Origin: Trinickia symbiotica
GTDB lineage: Bacteria; Pseudomonadota; Gammaproteobacteria; Burkholderiales; Burkholderiaceae
NCBI RefSeq assembly: GCF_002934455.1
Contig: NZ_PTIR01000033.1
Location: 1 to 45,381, forward strand
Length of the DNA: 45,381 bases
Direction of reading: 5' to 3'
Position numbers and translations under genes: made by a program. Below are positions 36,947-45,381 of this stretch, piece after piece (the first letter of the stretch is position 1; every line of letters starts with the position of its first letter). Below the pieces are notes generated by a model that ran no database searches, was not told the origin of the DNA, and saw only the letters and a program-made list of their open reading frames with translations.

Positions 36947-37326
36947 CGCGCGCCTCCGCGGCTCGTCGGCGCCGGGCGCTTCGTCGCGCGAGGCGCCGTA
37001 TTGGCGAAGGTCGGCGCGCTGGCAGCCGTCGGGATCGCGGCATCGCGCGCCTCGGCTGCGCCGGCGCCAAGCGTCAGATATTGGGTGCTGCCGCTCGCGA
37101 CCGAGCGCATCTTGAGCGAATCGGAGGCGAGCCCTTCGATTCGCGACGTCTTCGACAGCGCGCTCTGCTCGTATTGCAGTTGCGCGTAGTCCTGCTGAAG
37201 CTGACGCTCCTCGGCCTGCGCGCGCTCCAGCTGGACGAAAAGACGCCGCTGCTGGTTCGTCGCGTTGACGACGGACAACGCACAACCCAGAAGGACGATC
37301 AACAGAAGGATGTTGAGACGGCTCAT
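36943..37326 (-). CDS. ftsL: Cell division protein FtsL
   Basis: Small bitopic protein forming a trimer with FtsB and FtsQ that activates FtsWI. It is 127 residues: a membrane helix at about 3-20 ([17 protein letters not shown]), a coiled coil at about 24-60 rich in Gln, Glu and Leu ([17 protein letters not shown]), and an Ala/Pro/Arg-rich periplasmic tail longer than in E. coli. It overlaps rsmH and ftsI by four bases each. Confidence 0.93.
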   Translation of the reverse strand: MSRLNILLLIVLLGCALSVVNATNQQRRLFVQLERAQAEERQLQQDYAQLQYEQSALSKTSRIEGLASDSLKMRSVASGSTQYLTLGAGAAEARDAAIPTAASAPTFANTAPRATKRPAPTSRGGAR

Positions 37327-38264
37327 GGCGCGACGCGCTCCGCGACGCGCATCACGGCCGAACGAGCTCGCGGGTTGGCCTCGACCTCAGCGGCGCCGGC
37401 AAACACGCGCTCGATGATTTTGAGCGGGGGACTCGGCAGATCGGCGGCGCGAATCGGCAAGCGACGGTCGACGGCAGGCGCTTTCGCGTGCGCCTGCATG
37501 AATCGCTTCACGATTCGATCCTCGAGCGAATGAAAGCTGATGACCACCAGCCGCCCCCCTTGCTCCAACAACGACAATGCAGCCTCTAAAACGACTTGCA
37601 GCTCCGCAAGCTCTTGATTGACGTGAATCCGTATAGCCTGAAAGGTGCGGGTTGCCGGATCCTTACCCTTCTCGCGTGTCTTGACGGCGTGAGCCACGAT
37701 TTCGGCAAGCTCGCCCGTGCTGACGAGAGGCCCGAGACGGTCGGACTCTGCCCGGCGAGCAACAATCGCCTTTGCAATCTGAACAGCAAACCGTTCTTCC
37801 CCATAATCTCGTATCACCTCCGTCAGTTCCTGCTGCGTTGCTCGCGCGAGCCACTCGGCCGCCGATTCTCCACGCGTCGGGTCCATCCGCATATCGAGCG
37901 GACCGTCGGCGCGAAAGCTGAACCCCCGCTCCGGATCGTCGAGCTGCGGCGACGACACGCCGAGATCGAGCAATACACCCGAGACCCGCGCGATACCGCG
38001 AGCGGCAAGGGCGGACGAAAGCGCGGCGAAGCTGTCGTGCACGATCTCGAAACGCCCATCGCCGATCGAGCGCGCCGTCTCGATCGCCTGCGGGTCTTTG
38101 TCGAACGCGATCAACCGACCGGCGGCACCGAGCCTGGCCAACAGCGCCCGACTGTGCCCGCCGCGCCCGAACGTGCCGTCGACATAAATGCCATCGGTGC
38201 GCGTCACGAGCGCATTTACCGCTTCCTCGAGCAACACCGTCTGGTGTCGCAGCTCGTTTCCCAT
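37323..38264 (-). CDS. rsmH: 16S rRNA (cytosine(1402)-N(4))-methyltransferase RsmH (MraW)
   Basis: S-adenosylmethionine-dependent methyltransferase that modifies C1402 in the ribosomal P site. It is 313 residues. The cofactor loop is [12 protein letters not shown] near the N-terminus, followed by [10 protein letters not shown] and G-P-L-D-M-R-M-D. The C-terminal signature [12 protein letters not shown] is intact. It is the second gene of the division operon, 25 bp after mraZ. Confidence 0.97.
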   Translation of the reverse strand: MGNELRHQTVLLEEAVNALVTRTDGIYVDGTFGRGGHSRALLARLGAAGRLIAFDKDPQAIETARSIGDGRFEIVHDSFAALSSALAARGIARVSGVLLDLGVSSPQLDDPERGFSFRADGPLDMRMDPTRGESAAEWLARATQQELTEVIRDYGEERFAVQIAKAIVARRAESDRLGPLVSTGELAEIVAHAVKTREKGKDPATRTFQAIRIHVNQELAELQVVLEAALSLLEQGGRLVVISFHSLEDRIVKRFMQAHAKAPAVDRRLPIRAADLPSPPLKIIERVFAGAAEVEANPRARSAVMRVAERVAP

Positions 38265-38289
38265 CGCAGCGTCCTTCGATAAACCGCGA

Positions 38290-38718
38290 TCAGAACGTGA
38301 AATTCTTCAACGCTTCCGGCATACCCTGCGCCATCGCGGCTTGTTCCTTGGCCGCGTACGTCTGCGCGTCCCACAGTTCGAAGTGGCTTCCCATGCCGAG
38401 CAACATGACTTCTTTTTCCAGCCCCGCGGCCATACGCAATTCAGGAGAGACAAGGATGCGGCCCGCGCTATCGAGATCGACGTCGGACGCATTGCCGAGA
38501 AAAATCCGCCGCCACCAATGCGCATCCATCGGCAGCGCCGCGATCTTCGTGCGAAAGACTTCCCATTCGGGGCGGGGAAACAGCAAAAGGCAGCCGTCCG
38601 GGTGCTTCGTCAGCGTCACCCGCCCTTGTGCCTCGCCTTGCAGCGCTTCGCGATAACGAGAAGGCACGGACATACGGCCTTTCGCATCGAGCGTCAGCGC
38701 TGACGCCCCTTGGAACAC
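38290..38718 (-). CDS. mraZ: Transcriptional regulator MraZ
   Basis: AbrB-like DNA-binding protein that represses the dcw promoter in other bacteria. It is 142 residues when started at GTG 38718, giving the conserved [18 protein letters not shown]; a GTG 21 bases upstream would add seven residues and is less likely. Two SpoVT/AbrB-type repeats are visible, each with a D-x-x-G-R motif (D-A-K-G-R-M at about 11-16; D-S-A-G-R-I). Its predicted binding boxes lie 67-101 bp upstream of the GTG, so autoregulation is expected. Confidence 0.95.
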   Translation of the reverse strand: MFQGASALTLDAKGRMSVPSRYREALQGEAQGRVTLTKHPDGCLLLFPRPEWEVFRTKIAALPMDAHWWRRIFLGNASDVDLDSAGRILVSPELRMAAGLEKEVMLLGMGSHFELWDAQTYAAKEQAAMAQGMPEALKNFTF

Positions 38719-38784
38719 GTCCTTTTCCCCTCGGGGCACCCTGCCCCGCTCCGCTCTCGAAATTCGGCCGAAATGGTCCGATCA

Positions 38785-38819
38785 ATCCACAAAAATACAC
38801 TTTCTCACACTGTCTCCCA
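38785..38819 (-). promoter_or_regulatory. MraZ box array (four repeats, 10-bp period)
   Basis: On the minus strand, TGGGA (38819-38815), TGTGA (38809-38805), TGTAT (38799-38795) and TGGAT (38789-38785) each follow a G and are spaced exactly 10 bp apart. This matches the known MraZ operator pattern of TGGG-type repeats separated by five bases. The array overlaps the -10 end and runs through the transcription start, so occupation should repress. Confidence 0.7.
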
Positions 38820-38847
38820 CTTTAGAGTAACGCTCTAGGCGGGTCAA
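38819..38847 (-). promoter_or_regulatory. Main promoter of the dcw cluster (Pmra)
   Basis: On the minus strand, TTGACC (38847-38842) and TAAAGT (38824-38819) are separated by 17 bp. The start site would be near 38812, giving a leader of about 94 bases before mraZ. The first MraZ box overlaps the end of the -10 box. Confidence 0.65.
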
Positions 38848-39103
38848 GGGAGAAACACCGTTTTTTCGAGCGGTTTTATTTGAAAGAACAAGGACTTACG
38901 TGCCCTTCCTCACATAGAGCCAAAACCGAAAAACGTTATAAATGAATGAACTACTGCATGTTCTGAAGGTGAAACCTGAGAAGCGTTCGGCAAGCGCCGG
39001 GGTGATAAGCGCGAAAGCGGCTCGAACGAGGGAAGGATGAGCGGGTGACGAACAGTGACAGCGAGTGACGGGCGATGCGCGGGCGCACCGCCGGGACGAC
39101 ACT
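38848..39103. other. Intergenic region between coq7 and Pmra
   Basis: About 256 bases with no credible gene. An A/T-rich stretch lies at 38920-38965 and three GTGAC repeats with 10-bp period at 39045-39069. No clear T-tailed terminator for coq7 is seen, so coq7 transcripts may reach the dcw promoter region. Confidence 0.45.
39045..39069 (+). repeat. GTGAC triplet with 10-bp period
   Basis: GTGAC occurs at 39045-39049, 39055-39059 and 39065-39069, exactly one helical turn apart. The phasing is the same as in the MraZ array about 230 bp away, but the core sequence and strand differ. The function is unknown. Confidence 0.4.
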
Positions 39104-39730
39104 TCACACGTAGTAGGCGGTACGGGTCATGACCTTCGACGCGACCCGCATCAATGCGCGGACAGGCCGCGGCAGATCGACACCGCCCGCGTCCATTGCA
39201 GCCTTTGCGTGCGCCGTTTCGTCGGCGCGCATCTGCTCCACGATCGCGCGCGATTCGACATCCGCCTCGGGCAGCGCCGACAAATGCCCGTCGAGATGAT
39301 GCTCGACCTGGCGTTCGGTCTCCGCCATGAATCCGAGGCTGACTTTGTCGCCGAGGCACCCGGCCGCGAGGCCGATGGCAAGCGAGCCCGCGTACCAGAA
39401 CGGATTGAGGAGACTCGGGCGCGAATCGAGCTGCTTGAGCCGGTGCGTGGTCCACGCAAGGTGGTCCTCCTCCTCGCGAGCAGCTCGATCGAATGCGGCC
39501 TTGAGCGCAGGTGAGCGCGCGGCGAGTTTTTGCGCCTGATAAAGCGCCTGTGCGCAGACTTCGCCGACATGGTTGACTCGCATCAATCCGGCGGCGTGGT
39601 TCTGCTCGGCGAGCGTCATTTCCGTGCCGGCCTCGGCCGATGGCGATGGAACAGGGCGGCTCATCCGGCTCACGCCGGCCATCGAGCGCAGGCCCCGATC
39701 GAATTCGGTGATCAACTCATCCAACGTCAT
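39104..39730 (-). CDS. coq7: Ubiquinone biosynthesis hydroxylase Coq7
   Basis: Di-iron monooxygenase that hydroxylates the C-6 position of the demethoxyubiquinol ring; it replaces UbiF in many betaproteobacteria. It is 208 residues from the ATG at 39730 (ribosome site GGAGAG). The ferritin-like iron ligands appear as [16 protein letters not shown] and A-D-E-T-A-H-A, with a hydrophobic, probably membrane-contacting helix [11 protein letters not shown] between them. It is 170 bp downstream of fadD on the same strand. Confidence 0.94.
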   Translation of the reverse strand: MTLDELITEFDRGLRSMAGVSRMSRPVPSPSAEAGTEMTLAEQNHAAGLMRVNHVGEVCAQALYQAQKLAARSPALKAAFDRAAREEEDHLAWTTHRLKQLDSRPSLLNPFWYAGSLAIGLAAGCLGDKVSLGFMAETERQVEHHLDGHLSALPEADVESRAIVEQMRADETAHAKAAMDAGGVDLPRPVRALMRVASKVMTRTAYYV

Positions 39731-39900
39731 GCATCTCTCCGTTGCCCCGCCATCCAACGCCCCCTTCCACGACGCACGTCCGCCCCGCGACTACGGGCGG
39801 CCGCATCGGCGCAAAGCGAAGTTGCTGGCAAAAAGGCGGCTAACCGTGCATTTTAGACGATGTTGAGCAAGCCAGACAGTCGCGTCTAGTCGCTACCGCG

Positions 39901-41616
39901 TCAGTCGTTGCGCGCGGTTGCGAGCGGCGCCCTTGCGGGAGCCGAGGCCGCCGTTTCACGGAGTTCACGCCGGAGGATCTTGCCGACGTTGGTCTTAGGC
40001 AATTCGCTGCGGAACTCGACGAATTTCGGGCGCTTATAGCCCGTCAACTGCTCCTTGCAGAAGGCCAATACGTCCGCCTCAGTGAGCGCGGGATCCTTCT
40101 TGACGACAAAAAGCTTCACCGCCTCGCCCGAGTGCACGTCGGGCACGCCGACGGCCGCCACTTCGAAGACGCCGGGATGCTTCGCGACCACATCTTCGAC
40201 TTCGTTCGGATACACGTTGAATCCCGAGACGAGAATCATGTCCTTCTTCCGATCGACGATCCGGAAATACCCGCGCGCATCCATGACGCCGATGTCGCCG
40301 GTCTTCAGAAAGCCGTCGGCCGTCATCACTTTCGCCGTCTCGTCGGGCCGGTTCCAGTAGCCGGCCATGACCTGAGGACCGCGAATGCAGACTTCGCCGG
40401 GCTCGCCCATCGGCACGGGATTGCCGCCATCGTCGCGGATCGAAACTTCTGTCGAAGGCAGCGGTACGCCGATGGCCCCGCTGTATTCGGTCGCGGTAAC
40501 CGGATTGCAGACCGCGGACGGCGATGTTTCCGACAAGCCATACCCTTCGACGATCGCTTTGCCCGTGCGCTCGTACCAGCGCCTCGCCACCGCTTCCTGC
40601 ACGGCCATGCCGCCGGCGTTCGCGCACCTCAGCTTCGAGAAATCGAGCTGGCCGAAGTCCGGATGGTTGAGCAAAGCGTTGTAGAGCGTGTTCACAGCCG
40701 GGAACGTGCTGATCGCGTAGCCCTTCAGCTGCTTGATCATGCCGCCTATATCGCGGGGATTGGGAATGAGAATGCCGAGACCGCCGCCGCGCACCGTCAA
40801 CAGAAAACAGACGGTCAATGCGTAGATGTGATAAAGCGGCAGGGCGACGACGTTGATGATCTGCTCCGCCTCGGCCCCTTCCGGATGCGCCGGCTCGTGC
40901 CAGGCCGCGGACTGCAAGACGTTCGCCACGACGTTGCCGTGCGTCAGCATCGCACCTTTGGCGACGCCCGTCGTGCCGCCCGTGTATTGCAGGAAGGCGA
41001 GGTCCGAATGCGTCGGCCGGGCCGGCACGAACGTTTGCCGGGCCCCTTCGGCTACGGCATCGTTGAACTTCACATGGCCCGGCAGGCTCCAGGCCGGAAC
41101 CATCTTCTTCACGCGGCGCACGACGAAATTGACGATGAAGCCTTTCGCGCCCATCAGATCGCCCATCGATGCCACGACGAGGTGCTTGACCGACGTGTTG
41201 CGCACGACGGCCTGCACCGTCGCCGCAAAATTCTCGAGCACGACGATCGCCTCCGCGCCGCTATCCTTGAGCTGGTGCTCGAGTTCGCGCGGCGTGTAGA
41301 GCGGATTGACGTTCACGACGACATATCCCGCTCGCAACACCGCCGCGGTGGCAACCGGATATTGCAGCACGTTGGGCATCATCAGCGCGATCCGCGCGCC
41401 GCGGGCGAGCCCCTTCGATTGGAACCAGGCGCCGAGCTTGCGCGAAAGATCGTCGAGCTCGCCGTAGGTGATCGCCTTGCCCATGCAAACAAAAGCGCGC
41501 CTTTCCCGGTAATTGCGAAAGCTCTCTTCGAGCAGTTCGCCGACCGATGCATAAGCGGACGCGTCGATTTCCGCAGGGACACTGGGCGGATAAGACTTGA
41601 GCCAGATTTTTTCCAT
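39901..41616 (-). CDS. fadD: Long-chain fatty acid--CoA ligase FadD
   Basis: Activates imported long-chain fatty acids to acyl-CoA through an acyl-AMP intermediate at the inner face of the membrane. It is 571 residues and resembles E. coli FadD along its whole length: start E-K-I-W-L-K-S-Y-P, V-V-N-V-N-P-L-Y-T-P-R-E-L-E, the ATP motif L-Q-Y-T-G-G-T-T-G-V-A-K-G, E-G-Y-G-L-S-E, and the FACS motif T-G-D-I-G-V-M-D with D-R-K-K-D-M-I-L-V-S-G-F. The C-terminal lysine in N-V-G-K-I-L-R-R is present. The ATG at 41616 has a GGGAGG ribosome site. Confidence 0.94.
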   Translation of the reverse strand: MEKIWLKSYPPSVPAEIDASAYASVGELLEESFRNYRERRAFVCMGKAITYGELDDLSRKLGAWFQSKGLARGARIALMMPNVLQYPVATAAVLRAGYVVVNVNPLYTPRELEHQLKDSGAEAIVVLENFAATVQAVVRNTSVKHLVVASMGDLMGAKGFIVNFVVRRVKKMVPAWSLPGHVKFNDAVAEGARQTFVPARPTHSDLAFLQYTGGTTGVAKGAMLTHGNVVANVLQSAAWHEPAHPEGAEAEQIINVVALPLYHIYALTVCFLLTVRGGGLGILIPNPRDIGGMIKQLKGYAISTFPAVNTLYNALLNHPDFGQLDFSKLRCANAGGMAVQEAVARRWYERTGKAIVEGYGLSETSPSAVCNPVTATEYSGAIGVPLPSTEVSIRDDGGNPVPMGEPGEVCIRGPQVMAGYWNRPDETAKVMTADGFLKTGDIGVMDARGYFRIVDRKKDMILVSGFNVYPNEVEDVVAKHPGVFEVAAVGVPDVHSGEAVKLFVVKKDPALTEADVLAFCKEQLTGYKRPKFVEFRSELPKTNVGKILRRELRETAASAPARAPLATARND

Positions 41617-41749
41617 GCGGCGCCCTCCCGTGATTTTTGAATGTATTTCGAATGATCGTGCGGAAGTCGGCATCCTAGCCGGTCGCCCTCGATCGAACAA
41701 TTGGATTAGACCTCGACTTCCAATTCAAGGCGCCGAACCACATACGCAT

Positions 41750-43828
41750 TCAGACGCGTTCGACCTCGACGAGGCAATCGTAGAACGTGGCCGATCCGCC
41801 GAGATCCGTCAGTGCCTGACTGGTGACCTGGTTGGCGTTGCGACCATCCGGGGAGAGCTTTTTCCACCAGATTGATAGTCCGACGACGACACCCTCGCGC
41901 GCGCGATCGGTGACACGGGCACGTGCCGTCAGCGAGCCCCGGTCGTTACGGACGCGCACATAGTCACCTTCATGGATTCCGCGCGGCGCCGCGTCCGCGG
42001 GATGGATGTCCAGATGAGGCTCGCTTTCGGTTGCGCGAAGGCTTTCGACGTTCACGAAGCTGCTATTGAGGAAGTGGCGCGCAGGCGGCGAAATCATCGC
42101 GAGCGGGTAGCGTGAGGCGAGTTCGGGTGAACCGTCCGGCGATTCGTAAGGCGGCAGGTAGTCGGGCAAGGGGTCCGCGCCGAGGCCGGCGAGCAGTGTG
42201 CTGGCAAACTCGCATTTGCCCGTGGGCGTCTGAAATCCCCCCTCGGCAAATGGCGCATCGGGCAGCCGCAGCTTCGCCCAGCCGGCCGCGGCGAGCTTCT
42301 CCCAGCTCATGCCAGCGAGCGTCGGATCGTCCCAACGCAGGGACACCCGCGCCACCGCTTCGTCGCTCTCGTAGAGCGTTGGCTCGTCGATGCCCATGCG
42401 CCGGGCGATTCCCCGAAAAATTTCGGTATTCGACCGCGCTTCGCCGATGGGGGCCATGAACGGACGATTGACCATCACGTAGGTGTGTCCATAGGACTTG
42501 TGGACGTCGAGGTGCTCGAACTGCATCGTCGCCGGCAGCAGGAGGTCGGCGTAGTCAGCGGTGTCCGTTTGGAAATGCTCGAGCACCACGGTGAAAAGGT
42601 CTTCTCTCGCGAAGCCGGCCGCGACACGCTCCGAATCGGGAGCGACGGCGACGGGATTCGAGTTGTAGACGACGAGTGCCTCGATTTTCGGGCCGAATGT
42701 TCCGCCGCCCGGATGAAGCAAGACGTCGCCGATCGCATTCATATTGACGACGCGCGGCAGACGGTTCGGCCAGCCCGGCAGCAGATCGGGCCGCTGCAGC
42801 GCCTGATGATCGATCGGAGCCCAGTTCGACGACGAGAGCAGTAAGCCGCCCGCACGGTCTCGCCACGCGCCGGTAAGCGATGGGAGACAAGCGATCGCGC
42901 GCGTGGCGTTGCCGCCCCCACGTACGCGTTGCATGCCGTAGTTCAGGCGAATAGCGGCCTTGCGAGTCTTGCCGTAAAGGCGCGCAAGATCGACGATTTC
43001 GCGCTCTTCGATACCGCAAATCTCGGCGACGCGTGCCGGCGGATAGGCGCGCGCCCGCTCCGCGAGCGCTTCGAAGCCGGAGGTATGCGCTTCAATATAC
43101 GCGTGATCGAGCAGGTCTTCGTCGATGAGCACGTTCATCATGCCGAGGGCGAACGCCGCGTCGGTGCCCGGGCGCAAGGCGATGTGCTGATGACACTTCT
43201 CGGCGGTGAGCGATCGATAAGGATCGATTGCAACCAGCCTCGCCCCGCGGCGTTTCGCTTCTTGGGCGCGCGTCCAGAAATGGAGGCTGGAGGCGATCGG
43301 GTTCGCACCCCAAATGAGAATGAGCTCGCTTTCCTCGAAGGACTCGACATGCATGCCGAGACTGCCGCCATACGTATATTTCAGACCGGCCGCGCCGGCC
43401 GCCGAGCAGATCGTCCGGTCGAGCCGCGACGCGCCGAGCTTGTGAAAGAAACGCTGTGCGATGCTTTCGCCCTGCACGAGGCCCATCGTGCCCGCATAGC
43501 TGTAAGGAAGCAGCGCTTCCGGTTCCCGGCGCACGATGTTCGAGAGGCGTTCGGCCGCGATCGAAAACGCTTCGTCCCAGCCGATCGGCTCGAACCGCCC
43601 TTCGCCTTTGCGCCCGATTCGCTTCATCGGCACGGTCAAGCGGTCTCGGTGATGAACGCGCTCCGCATAGCGGCTGACTTTCGTGCAAAGCACGCCCTGC
43701 GTCGGCGGGTGATCGGGGTCGCCGACCACTTTGACCGCCACCCCGTCCTTGACGGTCACACGCATTGCGCAGGTATCGGGACAGTCATGCGGGCAAACGG
43801 CACGGGCGAAGTCGGTCGGGGCGTTCAT
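41750..43828 (-). CDS. Molybdopterin oxidoreductase (4Fe-4S, DMSO reductase family)
   Basis: A 692-residue cytoplasmic-type molybdoenzyme; no twin-arginine signal is visible. The N-terminal iron-sulfur site is Cys12, Cys16, Cys20 and Cys48 (C-P-H-D-C-P-D-T-C, then G-V-L-C-T-K). The bis-MGD-binding domains follow with L-I-L-I-W-G-A-N-P and V-V-Y-N-S-N-P-V-A-V, and the C-terminal molydopterin-dinucleotide domain has I-H-P-A-D-A and G-D-Y-V-R-V-R-N-D-R-G. The residue that would bind molybdenum falls in I-C-S-A-A-G and cannot be fixed without an alignment. The start at 43828 gives the conserved N-terminus. It stands alone without subunits; the substrate is unknown. Confidence 0.88.
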   Translation of the reverse strand: MNAPTDFARAVCPHDCPDTCAMRVTVKDGVAVKVVGDPDHPPTQGVLCTKVSRYAERVHHRDRLTVPMKRIGRKGEGRFEPIGWDEAFSIAAERLSNIVRREPEALLPYSYAGTMGLVQGESIAQRFFHKLGASRLDRTICSAAGAAGLKYTYGGSLGMHVESFEESELILIWGANPIASSLHFWTRAQEAKRRGARLVAIDPYRSLTAEKCHQHIALRPGTDAAFALGMMNVLIDEDLLDHAYIEAHTSGFEALAERARAYPPARVAEICGIEEREIVDLARLYGKTRKAAIRLNYGMQRVRGGGNATRAIACLPSLTGAWRDRAGGLLLSSSNWAPIDHQALQRPDLLPGWPNRLPRVVNMNAIGDVLLHPGGGTFGPKIEALVVYNSNPVAVAPDSERVAAGFAREDLFTVVLEHFQTDTADYADLLLPATMQFEHLDVHKSYGHTYVMVNRPFMAPIGEARSNTEIFRGIARRMGIDEPTLYESDEAVARVSLRWDDPTLAGMSWEKLAAAGWAKLRLPDAPFAEGGFQTPTGKCEFASTLLAGLGADPLPDYLPPYESPDGSPELASRYPLAMISPPARHFLNSSFVNVESLRATESEPHLDIHPADAAPRGIHEGDYVRVRNDRGSLTARARVTDRAREGVVVGLSIWWKKLSPDGRNANQVTSQALTDLGGSATFYDCLVEVERV

Positions 43829-43988
43829 CGTGGGGTTAGATCTTTGAGCGGGCAGGCGAAGTTGCCGGGCCACGCCAAAATTCTAACCGCTTGCGGCACC
43901 CTGCCGGCCCAAAACGTCGTCTTGCCGGTTGGGCGTAGAATGGCTCAGACAGTCATATATCTTCGATACTCCGTCGGCAAACCCAATC

Positions 43989-45188
43989 ATGAAGCTCATT
44001 CCCGAAGTTCTCGCGGCACGAGACGAAATTCAGGCAATTCGACGAACGATCCACGCCCATCCTGAACTGCGCTACGAGGAGGTCCGCACGGCGGAACTGG
44101 TTGCGCAACGCCTCGAACAATGGGGTATCGAGGTGCATCGGGGCTTGGGGAAAACGGGTGTCGTCGGTGTGCTGAAGCGCGGGACGAGCCAGCGTGCTGT
44201 AGGTCTGCGCGCCGACATGGACGCATTGCCGATCCATGAGCTGAACACGTTCGAGCATCGCTCGCAAAACAACGGAAGAATGCATGCCTGTGGTCACGAC
44301 GGGCACACCGCAATGTTGCTCGGAGCGGCGCAATATCTCGCCAGTCGGGGCGAGTTCGATGGGACGATCGTCTTCATCTTTCAGCCCGCCGAGGAAGGGG
44401 GCGCCGGCGCCCGCGCGATGATCGAAGACGGGCTTTTCTCGAAGTTTCCTGTCGATGCGGTATTTGGTATTCACAACTGGCCAGGGTTGCCGCAGGGGAC
44501 GTTCGGTGTCAAAGAAGGTCCAATCATGGCCTCGAGCAACGAATTCCGAATCGACATCAAGGGAGTCGGTGCCCATGCGGCCATGCCGCACAACGGACGA
44601 GACCCCGTGTTTGCCGCCGTGCAGGTTGCCAGTGCTCTGCAAAGCATCATCACCAGGAACAAGAAGCCGATCGAGACGGCCGTTCTGTCGGTGACGCAAA
44701 TACATGCCGGCGACGCCGTCAATGTCATCCCCGACGACGCGTGGCTCGCCGGAACGGTTCGCACATTCACGATGGCGACGCTCGATATGGTCGAGGACAA
44801 AATGCGCAAGATCGCGGAAGCGACCGCTGCCGCCTTCGACTGCTCGGTCAACGTGGCCTTTCATCGCAATTACCCACCGACCGTCAACAGTGCGGAAGAG
44901 GCAAAGTTTGCTGCTGAAGTCATGCGGGAGATCGTCGGCGCGGAGAACGTCAATACGGCCGTCGAGCCGACGATGGGCGCGGAGGATTTTTCATTCATGC
45001 TGCTTGAGAAACCGGGATGCTACGCGTTCCTCGGCAACGGCGACGGCGCTCATCGCGAGATAGGGCATGGCGACGGACCCTGCATGCTTCACAACGCCAG
45101 TTATGACTTCAACGACGAGCTGCTGCCGATCGGGTCGACCTATTGGGTAAGGCTCGCGCAGCGGTTCCTCGTGCCAACTCAGGCGTAG
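43989..45188 (+). CDS. M20 family metallo-amidohydrolase (hippurate/N-acyl amino acid hydrolase type)
   Basis: A 399-residue cytoplasmic enzyme of the M20D peptidase family, which hydrolyses N-acyl amino acids such as hippurate or N-acetyl compounds. Metal and catalytic residues are visible in H-A-C-G-H-D-G-H, F-Q-P-A-E-E-G-G and T-M-G-A-E-D-F-S-F, with the dimerisation-domain His in G-V-G-A-H-A-A-M-P-H. The ATG at 43989 gives the typical M-K-L-I-P-E-V; an open frame 60 bases upstream lacks support. It diverges from the molybdoenzyme gene. The exact substrate cannot be assigned. Confidence 0.9.
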   Translation: MKLIPEVLAARDEIQAIRRTIHAHPELRYEEVRTAELVAQRLEQWGIEVHRGLGKTGVVGVLKRGTSQRAVGLRADMDALPIHELNTFEHRSQNNGRMHACGHDGHTAMLLGAAQYLASRGEFDGTIVFIFQPAEEGGAGARAMIEDGLFSKFPVDAVFGIHNWPGLPQGTFGVKEGPIMASSNEFRIDIKGVGAHAAMPHNGRDPVFAAVQVASALQSIITRNKKPIETAVLSVTQIHAGDAVNVIPDDAWLAGTVRTFTMATLDMVEDKMRKIAEATAAAFDCSVNVAFHRNYPPTVNSAEEAKFAAEVMREIVGAENVNTAVEPTMGAEDFSFMLLEKPGCYAFLGNGDGAHREIGHGDGPCMLHNASYDFNDELLPIGSTYWVRLAQRFLVPTQA

Positions 45189-45198
45189 CGGCGATCCT

Positions 45199-45219
45199 TG
45201 TAGCGCTGCTTGCGCTACA
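45199..45219 (+). terminator. Small hairpin after the M20 gene
   Basis: TGTAGCG and CGCTACA form a seven-base stem around CTGCTTG, 11 bp past the stop codon. There is no T-run, so termination is uncertain. Confidence 0.35.
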
Positions 45220-45244
45220 CCACTTGCGCGACGCCCCAAAACAC

Positions 45245-45276
45245 AAACCCCCGCGAGCGAGAGCTGGCGGGGGTTT
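45245..45276 (-). terminator. Terminator of the rRNA operon
   Basis: AAACCCCCGC (45245-45254) pairs perfectly with GCGGGGGTTT (45267-45276) around a 12-base loop. It lies 14 bp beyond the 5S 3' end in the direction of rRNA transcription and is followed by a T-rich stretch on the minus strand. Confidence 0.75.
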
Positions 45277-45290
45277 GATGGGGTTGGGGA

Positions 45291-45381
45291 GCCTGACGAT
45301 TACCTACTTTCACACGGGGATCCGCACTATCATCGGCGTGGAGTCGTTTCACGGTCCTGTTCGGGATGGGAAGGGGTGGTA
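45291..45381 (-). rRNA. rrf: 5S ribosomal RNA (5' end cut by the window)
   Basis: The reverse complement reads as betaproteobacterial 5S rRNA from CCACCCCTTCCCATCCCGAA through GGACCGTGAAACGACTCC to the 3' end GGTAATCGTCAGGC. About 20-25 bases of the 5' end lie beyond the window. It is the last gene of an rRNA operon transcribed leftward. Confidence 0.95.

Overview
The window is a high-GC stretch of a betaproteobacterial chromosome, most likely from Burkholderia sensu lato (Burkholderia, Paraburkholderia, Trinickia or a relative). The evidence is the full dcw cluster in the Burkholderiaceae order, the pilBCD-coaE-zapD-yacG block, coq7, a MurD with an Arg/Ser-rich insert, and the 5S rRNA sequence. 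I cannot resolve the genus by eye.

Layout. (1) 1-3025 looks like the right-hand end of an integrated element. It carries two LacI-type palindromes at the left edge and a tight three-gene minus-strand operon: TIGR04255-family protein, membrane-anchored helix-turn-helix protein, and an unrecognised protein with an H-D-C-D motif. Next come a cluster of short iterated repeats and the 3' end of a tRNA-Pro gene that keeps its own terminator, the typical remnant of tRNA-targeted integration. (2) 3215-7898 holds an orphan HAE1-type RND pump gene and, divergently, a CNNM/CBS (YfjD-like) membrane protein. (3) 7961-13259 (+) holds pilB, pilC, pilD (type IV pilus assembly), coaE, zapD and yacG. (4) 13283-18920 (-) holds mutT, a DUF815 ATPase, argJ and secA, with a REP-like repeat between argJ and secA; a DUF721 gene diverges from secA. 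(5) 19765-38718 (-) is the cell-envelope and division locus. In transcription order it is mraZ, rsmH, ftsL, ftsI, murE, murF, mraY, murD, ftsW, murG, murC, ddl, ftsQ, ftsA, ftsZ, then lpxC from its own promoter. Seven junctions in it are 4-bp ATGA overlaps. (6) 39104-45188 holds coq7, fadD, a molybdopterin oxidoreductase (all -) and an M20 amidohydrolase (+). (7) The right edge cuts into a 5S rRNA gene, the end of an rRNA operon running leftward.

How it works together. The dcw genes make the peptidoglycan precursor (MurC-F, Ddl, MraY, MurG), polymerise it at the septum (FtsW, FtsI) and build the divisome (FtsZ, FtsA, FtsQ, FtsL). MraZ probably controls the cluster through four TGGGA-like boxes with a 10-bp period next to the promoter. 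ZapD and YacG, at the far side of the locus, act on FtsZ bundling and DNA gyrase. LpxC and SecA add lipid A synthesis and protein export.

The most novel part is the three-gene cassette at 357-2640. Its compact operon, lower apparent GC, direct-repeat operator and location beside a tRNA attachment site fit an accessory, possibly defensive, system that I do not recognise as a named one.
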